From: DASUNP01 sp963728545
GTDB taxonomy: Bacteria; Acidobacteriota; Blastocatellia; UBA7656
Length of the DNA stretch: 64,000 nucleotides
Direction: 5' to 3'
Assembly (NCBI GenBank): GCA_963728545.1
Contig: CAVSKO010000002.1
Coordinates: 1,984,001-2,048,000, forward strand
The position numbers and the translations under genes are program-made. Shown piece after piece: positions 1-8,875 of the stretch (within the stretch, counting starts at the first letter, position 1; every line of letters starts with the position of its first letter). The notes beneath the pieces were generated by a model. It ran no database searches, was not told the origin of the DNA, and saw only the letters and a program-made list of their open reading frames with translations.

Positions 1-1
1 G

Positions 2-190
2 GCGCGGGTCGCAGTAGAGGCCGGGTCGGAACTGGGATGGCGTCGTTACGTCGGGCTAGATGGCGGGGTCATCGCGCGGCGCGACTTCGGCGCTTCAGCG
101 CCGCTCAAAGAGCTGCTCAAACAGTTCGGCTTCACCACGGAAAACGTTGTCGCCGAAGCGCGCACGGTCATCGAGCGCACACGCGCCTAG
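2..190 (+). CDS. tkt: Transketolase, C-terminal end (partial)
   Basis: The reading frame is open from the window edge to the TAG at 188-190 and gives 62 residues of the extreme C-terminus of transketolase. The stretch RVAVEAGSELGWRRYVG, then FGASAPLKELLKQFGFTTENV, is typical of the pyruvate:ferredoxin oxidoreductase-like C-terminal domain of the enzyme. Transketolase moves two-carbon units between sugar phosphates in the non-oxidative pentose phosphate pathway. It lies 24 bp before the transaldolase/isomerase fusion in the same direction, which fits a shared operon. The catalytic and TPP-binding parts lie outside the window, so only the identity of the tail can be judged. Confidence 0.85.
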   Translation, partial: ARVAVEAGSELGWRRYVGLDGGVIARRDFGASAPLKELLKQFGFTTENVVAEARTVIERTRA

Positions 191-214
191 CTTAATATTA
201 GGGAGAATTCGTAT

Positions 215-3133
215 ATGAGCGAGAATCCTTTAGTAGATTTGCAAAGACATGGACAGAGCATCTGGTATGACAACATTCGAAGGGCGCTGATCAACACGGG
301 CGATCTTGAGCGCAAGATTCATGGGCTGCCCAAAGGCGTCACGTCAAACTTGCAAGACAAAGTGGGCGGTGACGATCTGCGCGGCGTGACTTCGAACCCG
401 TCTATCTTTGAAAAAGCTATTACCGGAAGCACCGATTACGACGTATCGATGCGAAAGTTGATTTCCGAAGGCAAAGACGCGCAGGAGATATACGAATTGC
501 TGGTGCTCGAAGACATACAGCGCACGGCTGACCTGTTCGCCTCTGTTTATGACCGCACGAACAAGGTCGACGGTTATGTGAGCCTCGAAGTCTCGCCCCT
601 GCTTGCCGACAATACCGAGAGCAGCATTGCGGAAGCTAAACGGTTATGGGCCGCGCTCGACCGCAAGAACGTGATGATCAAGATTCCCGCTACGCCCGAA
701 GGCATACCAGCGGTCGAAGAGTTGATAGCCGAAGGCATCAACGTCAACGTGACGCTTATCTTCTCGCTTGAAACTTATAAAGCGGTGGCCGAAGCCTACA
801 TTCGCGGGTTGGAGAAGCGCGCCGCGTCGGGTCAGCCCGTGGAGGGGATCGCTTCGGTCGCGAGCGTCTTTGTCAGTCGCATAGACACTTCTATTGATAA
901 CGATCTTGAGTTTCGCATCCGTCATTCGAACGACGAAGAAGAGAAAGCAAAGCTCACGGCGCTTTTGGGCAAAGCGGCGATTGCCAACGCGAAGCTGATT
1001 TATCAAGAGTTCAAAAATATCTTTGAAGGCGACAGCTTCGAGAAATTGCGCGCGGCGGGCGCGCAGCCTCAACGGCCGCTGTGGGCCAGCACGGGAACAA
1101 AGAATCCTAATTACAGCGACGTCTACTATGTCGAAGAGCTGATCGGGCCTGACACGGTAAACACTGTCCCTCCGGCTACGTTCACGGCGTTCCGCGATCA
1201 CGGCAAAGTGCGTCTGAGCCTGGAAGAGAATATGGACCAGGCAGCCGTGACTATCGAGAAGCTTTCCGACATAGGCGTGAGCCTCAAAGACGTGACAGAC
1301 AAGTTGCAGGATGAGGGCGTCAAGTCGTTCGCCGATTCTTTCCGCACTTTGATGGGAAGCATCTCTTCAAAGCAGGCCGCGATCACAAGCGGCATCCTCG
1401 AACGCCAGACCGCCTCGCTCGGCCAGCACTCCGACGCGGTCAAAGAGACGATCAAGCGCGCGGAGCGCGAGCAATGGATTCGGCGCATCTGGAATAAAGA
1501 CGCGGGCCTTTGGAAGACAGACGAAGCGCACCAGAAGATCATCCGCAACGCGCTGGGGTGGGTCACGGTCATCGATCAACTGGTCGAAGCAGCGGACGAG
1601 CTTACGGCCTTTAGCGAGCGCGTGCGCAATGATGGGTTCACGGACGTGATGCTGCTCGGAATGGGCGGCAGCAGCCTCTGCCCGGAAGTCTTCCGCCGCA
1701 CATTCGGCAGGCGAGAAGGGTATCCGGAGCTTCACGTTCTGGACAGCACGGACCCGGCCACCGTAAAGAGTTTTGAAGAGAGGGTCGATTTGGAGCACAC
1801 GCTCTTTATCGTCGCAAGCAAGTCGGGCACGACGACCGAGCCGTTGATGTTTTACAAGTATTTCTTCAACCGCCTGCGCGAGATCAAAGGCGACCGCGCG
1901 GGTCAGAACTTCGTCGCCGTAACCGATCCGGGAACGTTGATGGAAGAGATGGCGAAAGGCGACAGCTTCCGCCGAATATTTTTGAACCCGGCAGACATAG
2001 GCGGCAGGTATTCGGCGCTGTCATTCTTCGGCATAGTTCCGGCGGCGTTGCAGGGGTTTGATTTCCGCTCGCTGCTCGACCGCGCCGAATGCGTGATGCA
2101 TGCGTGCGCTTCGTGCGTGCCTACGGAGGACAACCCCGCCGCGCGCCTGGGCGCTATTCTCGGCGTCCTCGCAAACGCGGGCCGCGACAAATTGACGCTC
2201 TCGACCTCGGCCGACATCTCTTCGCTCGGATTGTGGGTCGAGCAGTTGATAGCCGAAAGCACCGGCAAAGAAGGGCGCGGGATAATACCGATAGCGGGCG
2301 AGACTCTCGGCTCTCCCGCAGTCTACGGCAACGACCGCCTCTTTGTTCATATCAGCGTAGGCCAGCCGGACGCGGATTCGGACGCGAAGCTGCACGCGCT
2401 TGAAGCGGCAGGCCACCCCGTTGTGCGCCGGACGCTTCACGACACGCTCGATCTTGGCGAAGAGTTTTATCTCTGGGAGATGGCTACGGCCATCGCAGGC
2501 CAGATCATCGGCATCAACCCGTTCGACCAGCCGAACGTTCAGGAGAGCAAAGACAACACACGTCGATTGCTTGACGAGTTCAAGAAGAACGGCGAGCTGC
2601 CCGAACAACAACAGGGAGCAGAAGGGCGAGGGCTGGTTGCTTACGCAGAAGGCGAAACCATCGAGCAGCTTGGCGCGGGCATTTCGCTCGAAGAGTTTGT
2701 CACGAAACACCTGAGCCGCGCCGGGGCCGGCGATTACATCGCGCTGCTCGACTACATACAGGAGACGCCCGAAAACGAAGAGTTGATCCAGGCTATCCGG
2801 TCGCACCTTCGCGATGCGCTTCGGGTGGCGACGACTACGGGGTACGGGCCGCGCTTTTTGCATTCGACCGGGCAACTGCATAAAGGCGGACCCGACAGCG
2901 GAGTATTTATTCAAGTGACCGCCGACAACGCCGTAGACGTGCCGCTGCCGAACGAGCCTTTCACCTTCGGCATCTTGAAGCAGGCCCAGGCGCTCGGCGA
3001 TTTCCAATCGCTCGCCAGCCGTCACCGCCGCGCCATTCGCCTCCATCTCGGAGAGGACGTGACGGCGGGGCTTCGCGCGATACTTGAGATAGTTCAAAAC
3101 GCTTTTCCGATCGTGCAAGGGCAAGCCAAATAA
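215..3133 (+). CDS. tal-pgi: Bifunctional transaldolase / glucose-6-phosphate isomerase
   Basis: This 972-residue protein joins two enzymes. Residues 1 to about 380 are transaldolase: GVTSNPSIFEKAI, the probable Schiff-base lysine K156 in NVMIKIPATPEG, and VASVFVSRIDT. Residues from about 400 to the end are glucose-6-phosphate isomerase: GMGGSSLCPEVF and SKSGTTTEPLMF sugar-phosphate-binding motifs. It links fructose-6-phosphate to both glycolysis and the pentose phosphate pathway, in the cytoplasm. The fusion is a known architecture in several phyla. The start at 215 has a GGGAG ribosome site at 201-205. Odd point: about 17 extra residues (around 38-54) sit ahead of the conserved RGVTSNP motif and contain a partial echo of it (GVTSN), as though from a small internal duplication. 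Confidence 0.93.
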   Translation: MSENPLVDLQRHGQSIWYDNIRRALINTGDLERKIHGLPKGVTSNLQDKVGGDDLRGVTSNPSIFEKAITGSTDYDVSMRKLISEGKDAQEIYELLVLEDIQRTADLFASVYDRTNKVDGYVSLEVSPLLADNTESSIAEAKRLWAALDRKNVMIKIPATPEGIPAVEELIAEGINVNVTLIFSLETYKAVAEAYIRGLEKRAASGQPVEGIASVASVFVSRIDTSIDNDLEFRIRHSNDEEEKAKLTALLGKAAIANAKLIYQEFKNIFEGDSFEKLRAAGAQPQRPLWASTGTKNPNYSDVYYVEELIGPDTVNTVPPATFTAFRDHGKVRLSLEENMDQAAVTIEKLSDIGVSLKDVTDKLQDEGVKSFADSFRTLMGSISSKQAAITSGILERQTASLGQHSDAVKETIKRAEREQWIRRIWNKDAGLWKTDEAHQKIIRNALGWVTVIDQLVEAADELTAFSERVRNDGFTDVMLLGMGGSSLCPEVFRRTFGRREGYPELHVLDSTDPATVKSFEERVDLEHTLFIVASKSGTTTEPLMFYKYFFNRLREIKGDRAGQNFVAVTDPGTLMEEMAKGDSFRRIFLNPADIGGRYSALSFFGIVPAALQGFDFRSLLDRAECVMHACASCVPTEDNPAARLGAILGVLANAGRDKLTLSTSADISSLGLWVEQLIAESTGKEGRGIIPIAGETLGSPAVYGNDRLFVHISVGQPDADSDAKLHALEAAGHPVVRRTLHDTLDLGEEFYLWEMATAIAGQIIGINPFDQPNVQESKDNTRRLLDEFKKNGELPEQQQGAEGRGLVAYAEGETIEQLGAGISLEEFVTKHLSRAGAGDYIALLDYIQETPENEELIQAIRSHLRDALRVATTTGYGPRFLHSTGQLHKGGPDSGVFIQVTADNAVDVPLPNEPFTFGILKQAQALGDFQSLASRHRRAIRLHLGEDVTAGLRAILEIVQNAFPIVQGQAK

Positions 3134-3163
3134 AAACGGGGCTGTCGCAAAATCAAAGCACCC

Positions 3164-3311
3164 TTTGGAGTGCGGCGACCAGTGATACTGCTGGCGAATT
3201 CGATTCTAAAGAACTTATTGGCTTTACGATTTGAAAGGCTCACTGAGCCTAAAGGACTTAGCAGCCGGTAAATGAATTCGCCAGCAGCATCACCAGTCGC
3301 CGCACTCCAAA
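3164..3311. repeat. MITE-like long inverted repeat
   Basis: Two 38-bp arms, 3164-3201 and 3274-3311, are reverse complements with three mismatches and enclose 72 bp. The loop itself holds a tight palindrome (AGGCTCA-C-TGAGCCT, about 3237-3251). It fills most of the 216-bp gap between the transaldolase fusion and the HAD phosphatase gene. The size and the arm/loop form suggest a non-autonomous miniature element, or a very long hairpin acting as terminator or attenuator within the operon. No T-run follows the second arm, so a simple intrinsic terminator is less likely. Confidence 0.7.
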
Positions 3312-3349
3312 AATGAAACGCTGATATTACTGTTCCTCAGGACTATTGT

Positions 3350-4183
3350 ATGACTCACTCCGAAGCTCGTTCATCCATCGCGCTTGTTGTCTCTGATATT
3401 GACGGCACACTCATTACCTCAAATCACGAAGTCACCGACGCAACCAGGCAGGCGGCGGCGAGGCTTTATGAGAGAGGCGTTCAGTTGTCGCTCGCAAGCT
3501 CGCGCCCGCCGCGCAGCATACGGCCACTCGCCGAAGCCCTGGGGCTTCGTTCGCCTTTCGCCGCCTTCAACGGCGCGCTCGTAGCCACTGCCGACGGCAG
3601 CGTCATGGCCAGCAGCATAATCGAGCCTGATGTTTGCGCAACGATCAAGGCGATTGCCGACGATCTTGGAATAGGCGTGTGGCTTTATGACGAAACCGAG
3701 TGGTACGTGGCGGAGCGCAACGCTTTCGTTGACCGCGAAGAGCATACTTCGGGGTTCAGCCCGAATATGGACGATTACGAAAAGCGATTGGCTGATAAAC
3801 TCAACAAGCTCACCGTAGTCGGCAAGCCTGAGCTTGTGGCCATAGCCGAGCAGCGGGTCTTCGACAAGCTGGCCGATAAGGTGTCGGCATCACGATCCAA
3901 ACCGCGCTTTCTCGACGTAACTTCTTACGGCATACATAAGGGCACGGTGATCGTCCGCCTTGCCGAATTGCTGGGCGTTTCGACCGAGTCGGTCGCCGTG
4001 ATCGGCGACGGCCCTAACGATGTCGAGATGTTTCGACAGGCAGGCACCAGCATAGCGATGGGGCAGGCAGTCGACGAGGTCCGCTCTGTCGCGCGTTACG
4101 TCACCACGTCGAACGATGATGAAGGGTGGGCGCACGGCATTGAACAATATGTGCTGGGCGGTTATCAATCCGCAGGTGTGTAA
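3350..4183 (+). CDS. HAD-superfamily Cof-type sugar phosphatase
   Basis: A 277-residue Cof/HAD-IIB hydrolase. Motif I is DIDGTL near the N-terminus (DxD nucleophile and acid). The conserved lysine lies in GIHKGT, and motif IV is GDGPNDVEMF followed by AGTSIAMGQA, typical of this subfamily. Such enzymes dephosphorylate sugar phosphates or pyridoxal phosphate; the exact substrate cannot be read from sequence. Seventeen bases separate it from the downstream 6-phosphogluconate dehydrogenase, so co-transcription is likely, and the context suggests a sugar phosphate such as an erythrose, glucose or gluconate phosphate. The ribosome-binding site is weak. Confidence 0.87.
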   Translation: MTHSEARSSIALVVSDIDGTLITSNHEVTDATRQAAARLYERGVQLSLASSRPPRSIRPLAEALGLRSPFAAFNGALVATADGSVMASSIIEPDVCATIKAIADDLGIGVWLYDETEWYVAERNAFVDREEHTSGFSPNMDDYEKRLADKLNKLTVVGKPELVAIAEQRVFDKLADKVSASRSKPRFLDVTSYGIHKGTVIVRLAELLGVSTESVAVIGDGPNDVEMFRQAGTSIAMGQAVDEVRSVARYVTTSNDDEGWAHGIEQYVLGGYQSAGV

Positions 4184-4200
4184 TAGACAGGATCAGGAAA

Positions 4201-5646
4201 ATGGCAAGTGAAATAGCTAAAGAGAAAAAAGCGCAGTTCGGAATGATCGGCCTGGGCGTTATGGGCCGCAACCTCGCCCTGAACGTCGAAGAGAAAGGAT
4301 ACCCGGTAGCGGTCTGGAACCTGGAGACTGAATGGGTAGATAAATTCGTTCAGGAAAATACAGACAAACAGATCACCGGAACCGTCACGCTCGAAGATTT
4401 CGTCGGCTCGCTCGAACGGCCCCGCCGGATAATGATGATGATAAAAGCGGGCGCTCCCGTTGACGCGACGGTCGAAAGACTCAAGCCGCTTCTGGAGACG
4501 GGCGACATAGTAATCGACGGCGGAAACTCTTATTACAAAGACACGCAACGGCGCGAGAAAGATTTAAAAGCCGCGGGATTGAACTTTGTCGGCTGTGGCG
4601 TATCGGGCGGCGAATCGGGCGCGCGTCACGGCCCGTCGCTTATGCCCGGCGGCGACCGTACGGCGTACGAGCATCTGCGCCCGATCTTCGAAGACATAGC
4701 CGCAAAGACCGACTCCGGCCCTTGCGTGACCTACGTCGGGCCGGACGGCGCGGGCCACTTCGTCAAGACCGTCCACAACGGCATCGAATACGGCGACATG
4801 CAATTGATCGCCGAAGCCTACGACATCATGCGAAGGGCTTTGAGGCTCGAAGCCGCCGAGATGGCCGATATCTTTGAAGGCTGGAATAAAGGCGCGCTTG
4901 AATCTTTTCTCATCGAGACCACGGCGACCATATTGCGCGTGCGCGATGACGAGACCGGAAAGCCGCTGATCGATCTGGTGCTCGACAAGGCGGAGCAAAA
5001 AGGCACGGGCAAGTGGACCGTTCAAGAAGCCGTAGACCTGGCCGTTCCTGTCCCGACGATTGCCGCCGCTATCGATGCGCGCGTGATCTCAAGCCAGAAA
5101 GACGAGCGCATCGCGGCCAGCAAAAAGATAAAGGGGCCGCGCACGGCAAGCTCGCGCGCCGATAAGAAGAGACTCGTGAGCGCGGTTCGAGACGCGCTTT
5201 ATGCGTCGAAGATTTGCTCTTACGCGCAAGGGCTGGACTTGATCGCCAGGGCTTCCGGCGAGCACAACTGGAATATCAACCTGGGCGAGCTTGCGCGGAT
5301 ATGGAAAGGCGGCTGCATAATTCGAGCGCGCTTTTTGGACGCGATAATGGAGGCTTATAATCGCCAGCCCGATTTGCCGAACCTGTTGCTTGACGACGAG
5401 TTCAACCGGGCGATTCAAGGCTCGCAAGCAAACTGGCGGCGCGCATTGGAGACTGCCTTGCGTCTGGGCATTCCCGTTCCCGCTATGTCTGCGAGCATAG
5501 CTTACTTCGACACGTATCGCACACGCGAGCTGCCGCAAAACCTGACGCAGGCGCAGCGCGACTTTTTCGGCTCGCACACCTATGTTCGCACGGACCACCC
5601 TGAGCGTGGCTACGTGCATACCGACTGGGCAGGGCAGAAAGACTGA
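4201..5646 (+). CDS. gnd: 6-phosphogluconate dehydrogenase, copy 1 (atypical cofactor pocket)
   Basis: A full-length (481 residues) 6-phosphogluconate dehydrogenase, oxidatively decarboxylating 6-phosphogluconate to ribulose-5-phosphate. Present are the Rossmann GLGVMGRNLALN, the substrate motif GCGVSGGESGARHGPSLMPGG, the catalytic-lysine motif GAGHFVK, and the C-terminal YFDTYRTRELPQNLTQAQRDFFGSHTY in substance. The segment that binds the NADP 2'-phosphate is normally N-R-S/T; here it reads W-N-L-E, losing the arginine and gaining a glutamate. That suggests NAD rather than NADP use (inference). A second copy lies 1.7 kb downstream in the same operon. Short blocks are almost identical at DNA level between the copies. 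Confidence 0.95.
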   Translation: MASEIAKEKKAQFGMIGLGVMGRNLALNVEEKGYPVAVWNLETEWVDKFVQENTDKQITGTVTLEDFVGSLERPRRIMMMIKAGAPVDATVERLKPLLETGDIVIDGGNSYYKDTQRREKDLKAAGLNFVGCGVSGGESGARHGPSLMPGGDRTAYEHLRPIFEDIAAKTDSGPCVTYVGPDGAGHFVKTVHNGIEYGDMQLIAEAYDIMRRALRLEAAEMADIFEGWNKGALESFLIETTATILRVRDDETGKPLIDLVLDKAEQKGTGKWTVQEAVDLAVPVPTIAAAIDARVISSQKDERIAASKKIKGPRTASSRADKKRLVSAVRDALYASKICSYAQGLDLIARASGEHNWNINLGELARIWKGGCIIRARFLDAIMEAYNRQPDLPNLLLDDEFNRAIQGSQANWRRALETALRLGIPVPAMSASIAYFDTYRTRELPQNLTQAQRDFFGSHTYVRTDHPERGYVHTDWAGQKD

Positions 5647-5681
5647 CCCGGTCGCTTTTCGAAAGCAAGAAAGGAGGCGTG

Positions 5682-6446
5682 ATGACCGCGCCAGCACATT
5701 TAACTAATCAACCGACGGCGGAATCGCTGTCCGAGGATGCGCGCATCCTGGCAATAGACATTGGCGGGTCGGGGCTGAAAGCCTCGCTCATAAACACCGA
5801 CGGCGAAATGGTGACAGACCGCCTTCGCGTCAAGACCCCTCGCCTTCGCAAGGCTGAAACGCTTGTAGACGAGATCGTCAAGCTCGTGGAGCCGCTGTCG
5901 GATTACGCAGTCGTATCGGTCGGATTTCCAGGCGTCGTTCGCAACGGAAAGATTTTGACCGCCCCAAATCTTGGGACGAAAACGTTGAAAGGCTTCGACC
6001 TTGCCGGCGAGCTGGAAAACAGGCTCGCGAAACCCGTCCGCGTGCTGAACGATGCGGACATGCAAGGGTTCGGGGCCATTCAAGGAGAAGGCGTCGAGAT
6101 GGTGATAACTCTGGGGACGGGGTTTGGCTCCGCGTTGTTTGTCGACGGCCAGGTCGCGCCGCATCTTGAGATCAGCCACCTGCCTTTCCGAAAGGGAGAG
6201 ACGTACGACGAGCAACTCGGCAACAAAGCTTTTGAAAAGATCGGCAAAAAGAGATGGAACAGCCGGGTGCGGAAGGCAATCGAGAATATGCGCACGCTGA
6301 CGAATTTCGACCGTCTCTGCATCGGCGGAGGGAATGCCGACAAGATCAGCTTCAAGCTCGACGAAGATGTTCAAATCATTTCTAACGAGTACGGCATGAG
6401 AGGCGGCGCGTGGCTCTGGCAGAACAGAACTAAAGGCGGCGAGTAA
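5682..6446 (+). CDS. ppgK: Polyphosphate glucokinase-like ROK kinase
   Basis: A 254-residue ROK-family kinase closest in pattern to polyphosphate/ATP glucokinase. It has the phosphate-binding DIGGSGLKASL, the FPGVVRNGKILTAPNLG block, NDADMQGFGA, LGTGFGSALFVDGQ, and the late GETYDEQLG and RWNSRV blocks usual in PPGK. It would phosphorylate glucose to glucose-6-phosphate, feeding the downstream pentose phosphate enzymes; polyphosphate use is predicted only. An AAGGAGG site at 5671-5677 favours ATG 5682 over the GTG at 5679, which would be one base away. It is six bases upstream of the lactonase gene. A Glk-type glucokinase is encoded separately at 12522. Confidence 0.88.
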   Translation: MTAPAHLTNQPTAESLSEDARILAIDIGGSGLKASLINTDGEMVTDRLRVKTPRLRKAETLVDEIVKLVEPLSDYAVVSVGFPGVVRNGKILTAPNLGTKTLKGFDLAGELENRLAKPVRVLNDADMQGFGAIQGEGVEMVITLGTGFGSALFVDGQVAPHLEISHLPFRKGETYDEQLGNKAFEKIGKKRWNSRVRKAIENMRTLTNFDRLCIGGGNADKISFKLDEDVQIISNEYGMRGGAWLWQNRTKGGE

Positions 6447-6452
6447 CAAGAT

Positions 6453-7268
6453 ATGAGCACTAGAATGTTAAGCAAATCCGAAGCGCGCGTTCGCATCTAC
6501 AAAGACCCGCAGGAGCTTGCGCTAAAGGCCGCGCGTCATTTCGCGCGGCTCGCCGATCAATACGTGATCGGGTGCGGCCATTTCACGGTCGCGCTTTCGG
6601 GCGGCTCGACACCGCGAGCGATGTTTTCGCTGCTTGCCGAAGAGCCGTTTCTAGACACGGTCCCGTGGTCTTCGATCTATTTTTTCTGGGGCGACGAGCG
6701 ATGCGTCGCGCCCGATTCCGAGGAAAGCAACTTTCGCATGGCTCGCGAAACGCTGCTCGCAAAAGCCCCGGTTCCCGAAGAGAATATCTTTCGCATACCG
6801 GCAGAAAACCCCGACCACGACCGCGCGGCAGAAGAGTATTCCGCTGCGCTCTCGCGCTTCTTTCTAGCGGGTCCGGGCGCAAACAAGACCGGCACAGCGC
6901 CGCTTTCTCAAATGCCGCGATTCGACCTCATACTGTTAGGCATGGGGCCGGACGGTCACACGGCATCGCTTTTCCCCGGAACACCCGCGCTCAACGTTGC
7001 GGACCGCATAGCGGTCGCCAACTACGTTGAAAAACTGAATGCGCACCGGATCACGCTCAGCGCGGCTACGATCAACAATGCGCGGAACGTAACTTTCGTA
7101 GCGGCGGGCGAGGATAAAGCCGATACGCTCAAAGCGGTACTCGAAGGGCCGTATCGCCCTGAGACTTATCCGAGCCAGCTCATACGCCCGCGCAACGGGA
7201 CGCTGTTGTGGATGGTGGATGAGCCCGCCGCAAGTCGCCTGACCGACCAGCAGCAAGGTGCATCGTAA
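6453..7268 (+). CDS. pgl: 6-phosphogluconolactonase
   Basis: A 271-residue member of the NagB/DevB fold family that hydrolyses 6-phosphogluconolactone to 6-phosphogluconate. Visible motifs are VALSGGSTPRAMFSLL, FFWGDERCVAPDSEESN and LILLGMGPDGHTASLFPG, the last carrying the usual DGHTASLFP signature. It lies six bases after the glucokinase-like gene and 111 bases before the second 6-phosphogluconate dehydrogenase, in the order expected for an oxidative pentose phosphate operon. Length is normal for the family. Confidence 0.95.
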   Translation: MSTRMLSKSEARVRIYKDPQELALKAARHFARLADQYVIGCGHFTVALSGGSTPRAMFSLLAEEPFLDTVPWSSIYFFWGDERCVAPDSEESNFRMARETLLAKAPVPEENIFRIPAENPDHDRAAEEYSAALSRFFLAGPGANKTGTAPLSQMPRFDLILLGMGPDGHTASLFPGTPALNVADRIAVANYVEKLNAHRITLSAATINNARNVTFVAAGEDKADTLKAVLEGPYRPETYPSQLIRPRNGTLLWMVDEPAASRLTDQQQGAS

Positions 7269-7321
7269 CGAACAAACCGGCTTCTGATCTCGGGAGAATT
7301 CTGTTAATCTCAACTCTCTTC

Positions 7322-7339
7322 AGCGCCCTTTGAGGCGCT
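7322..7339 (+). promoter_or_regulatory. Small hairpin upstream of second gnd
   Basis: AGCGCC-CTTTGA-GGCGCT forms a perfect six-base stem with a six-base loop in the 111-bp gap after pgl, 40 bases before the second 6-phosphogluconate dehydrogenase start. No U-run follows, so it may be a processing or attenuation structure rather than a terminator. Confidence 0.35.
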
Positions 7340-7379
7340 CACACTAAAAGAATTGCCGCCCCGGCATAGAGGTGAAAAG

Positions 7380-8822
7380 ATGACTGCAACAACTAAGCCC
7401 GAATTAGCAAAGATTGGGATGGTAGGACTGGCAGTGATGGGAGAAAATCTTGCGCTCAACATCGCGCGCAACGGGTATCCTATCGCCGTCTTTAACCGCG
7501 ACCCCGCAAAAGTAGACAAGTTTCTCGCGCGCGCCGAAGACAAACAGGTCATCGGCACATATTCGATACAGGATTTCGTCAACTCGCTGGAAACGCCGCG
7601 CAAGATCATTCTTCTTGTCAAAGCAGGCCAGCCCGTAGATGACGTGATCAATCAGTTGAAACCGCACCTCAGCCCCGACGACATAATAATCAACGGCGGG
7701 AACTCGTGGTTCAAAGATACGCAGCGGCGCGAGAAAGATTTAAAAGCCGAGGGCTTCAACTTCATAGGCTCAGGCGTATCGGGCGGCGAGTCAGGCGCGC
7801 TCTGGGGGCCGTCGCTTATGCCCGGCGGCGATAAAGCGGCTTACGAGAACATACGGCCAATCTGGGAAGCCATCGCTGCGAAAGTCGATGACGGCCCTTG
7901 CGTGACCTACGTCGGGCCGGACGGCGCGGGCCACTTCGTCAAGATGGTCCACAACGGCATCGAGTACGGCGACATGCAATTGATCGCCGAAGCCTACGAC
8001 ATCCTCAGAAACGTGTTGGGCTGCGAAGCGTCGGAGCTGGCCGACATCTTTGGCCGTTGGAATGAAGGCTCTCTCAAATCGTTTCTGATCGAGATCACCG
8101 CAAAGATATTCACTGTCACAGACGACGAGACGGGCCGCCCGCTCGTAGATTTGATCCTCGACCAGGCGGGGCAGAAAGGGACCGGCAAATGGACTTCTCA
8201 GATCGCGCTTGAGCTTGGAATAACGATTCCGACTATGCAAGCGGCAGTAGACGCGCGAACTCTTTCGGGGCTTAAAGATGAGCGAGTCGAAGCCAGCCGC
8301 CAGCTTCCGGGCCCGTCGCAGGGCGGATACACGGGCGACCGCGAGGCGATGATCAACGCGGTACACGACGCGCTTTATGCGTCAAAGATTTGCTCTTACG
8401 CGCAAGGAATGAACCTGATTCGCAGGGGATCGGAAGAGTACAACTGGAATATAGACCTCGGCGAATTGAGCCGAATATGGAAAGGCGGCTGCATCATCCG
8501 CGCGCAATTCCTGGACAAGATCAAACAGGCTTACCAGCGCCGAGCTGACCTGCCGAACCTGCTGCTTGACGAAGATTTCAAAGCCTGGGTGTTGGAAGCA
8601 CAACCGCGATGGCGACAGGCCGTCACTACGGCGCAATCTCTAGGCATACCTGCCGCCGCGATGTCTGCGAGCCTCGCTTATTTCGATACGTATCGCACGG
8701 CGAGTCTGCCGCTGAACTTGACGCAGGCGCAGCGCGACTTTTTCGGCTCGCACACCTACAAGCGGACGGACAAGCCCGACGCCGGTTTCATCCACACCGA
8801 ATGGGAACAATTGGCAAAGTGA
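7380..8822 (+). CDS. gnd: 6-phosphogluconate dehydrogenase, copy 2
   Basis: The second full-length 6-phosphogluconate dehydrogenase of the operon (480 residues). Motifs are GLAVMGENLALN, GSGVSGGESGALWGPSLMPGG, GAGHFVKMVHNGIEYG and the C-terminal DTYRTASLPLNLTQAQRDFFGS. Unlike copy 1 it keeps the N-R at the NADP 2'-phosphate site (VFNRDPAK), so it is probably the NADP-dependent form. The open frame extends up to a TTG at 7353, but ATG 7380 with a GAGGTG site at 7369-7374 is the convincing start. It is followed after 53 bases by zwf, giving a gnd-zwf-opcA order. Confidence 0.95.
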   Translation: MTATTKPELAKIGMVGLAVMGENLALNIARNGYPIAVFNRDPAKVDKFLARAEDKQVIGTYSIQDFVNSLETPRKIILLVKAGQPVDDVINQLKPHLSPDDIIINGGNSWFKDTQRREKDLKAEGFNFIGSGVSGGESGALWGPSLMPGGDKAAYENIRPIWEAIAAKVDDGPCVTYVGPDGAGHFVKMVHNGIEYGDMQLIAEAYDILRNVLGCEASELADIFGRWNEGSLKSFLIEITAKIFTVTDDETGRPLVDLILDQAGQKGTGKWTSQIALELGITIPTMQAAVDARTLSGLKDERVEASRQLPGPSQGGYTGDREAMINAVHDALYASKICSYAQGMNLIRRGSEEYNWNIDLGELSRIWKGGCIIRAQFLDKIKQAYQRRADLPNLLLDEDFKAWVLEAQPRWRQAVTTAQSLGIPAAAMSASLAYFDTYRTASLPLNLTQAQRDFFGSHTYKRTDKPDAGFIHTEWEQLAK

Positions 8823-8827
8823 TTTCG

Positions 8828-8852
8828 GATTTGAAATTTGCAATTTCAAATC
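8828..8852. repeat. Perfect AT-rich inverted repeat before zwf
   Basis: GATTTGAAATT-TGC-AATTTCAAATC: 11-bp arms and a three-base loop in the 53-bp gap between gnd copy 2 and zwf. A closely similar palindrome sits in the next gap, between zwf and opcA. They may be regulatory hairpins or members of a small extragenic repeat family. Confidence 0.5.
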
Positions 8853-8875
8853 GCAGATAAAAAGGGACGCAAGCA

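Noticed and set aside
2021..3124. Long open frame (367 codons) on the minus strand inside the transaldolase/isomerase gene
   Set aside because: It mirrors the codon pattern of a well-identified gene, has no ribosome site and gives an Arg/Ala-rich product without motifs.
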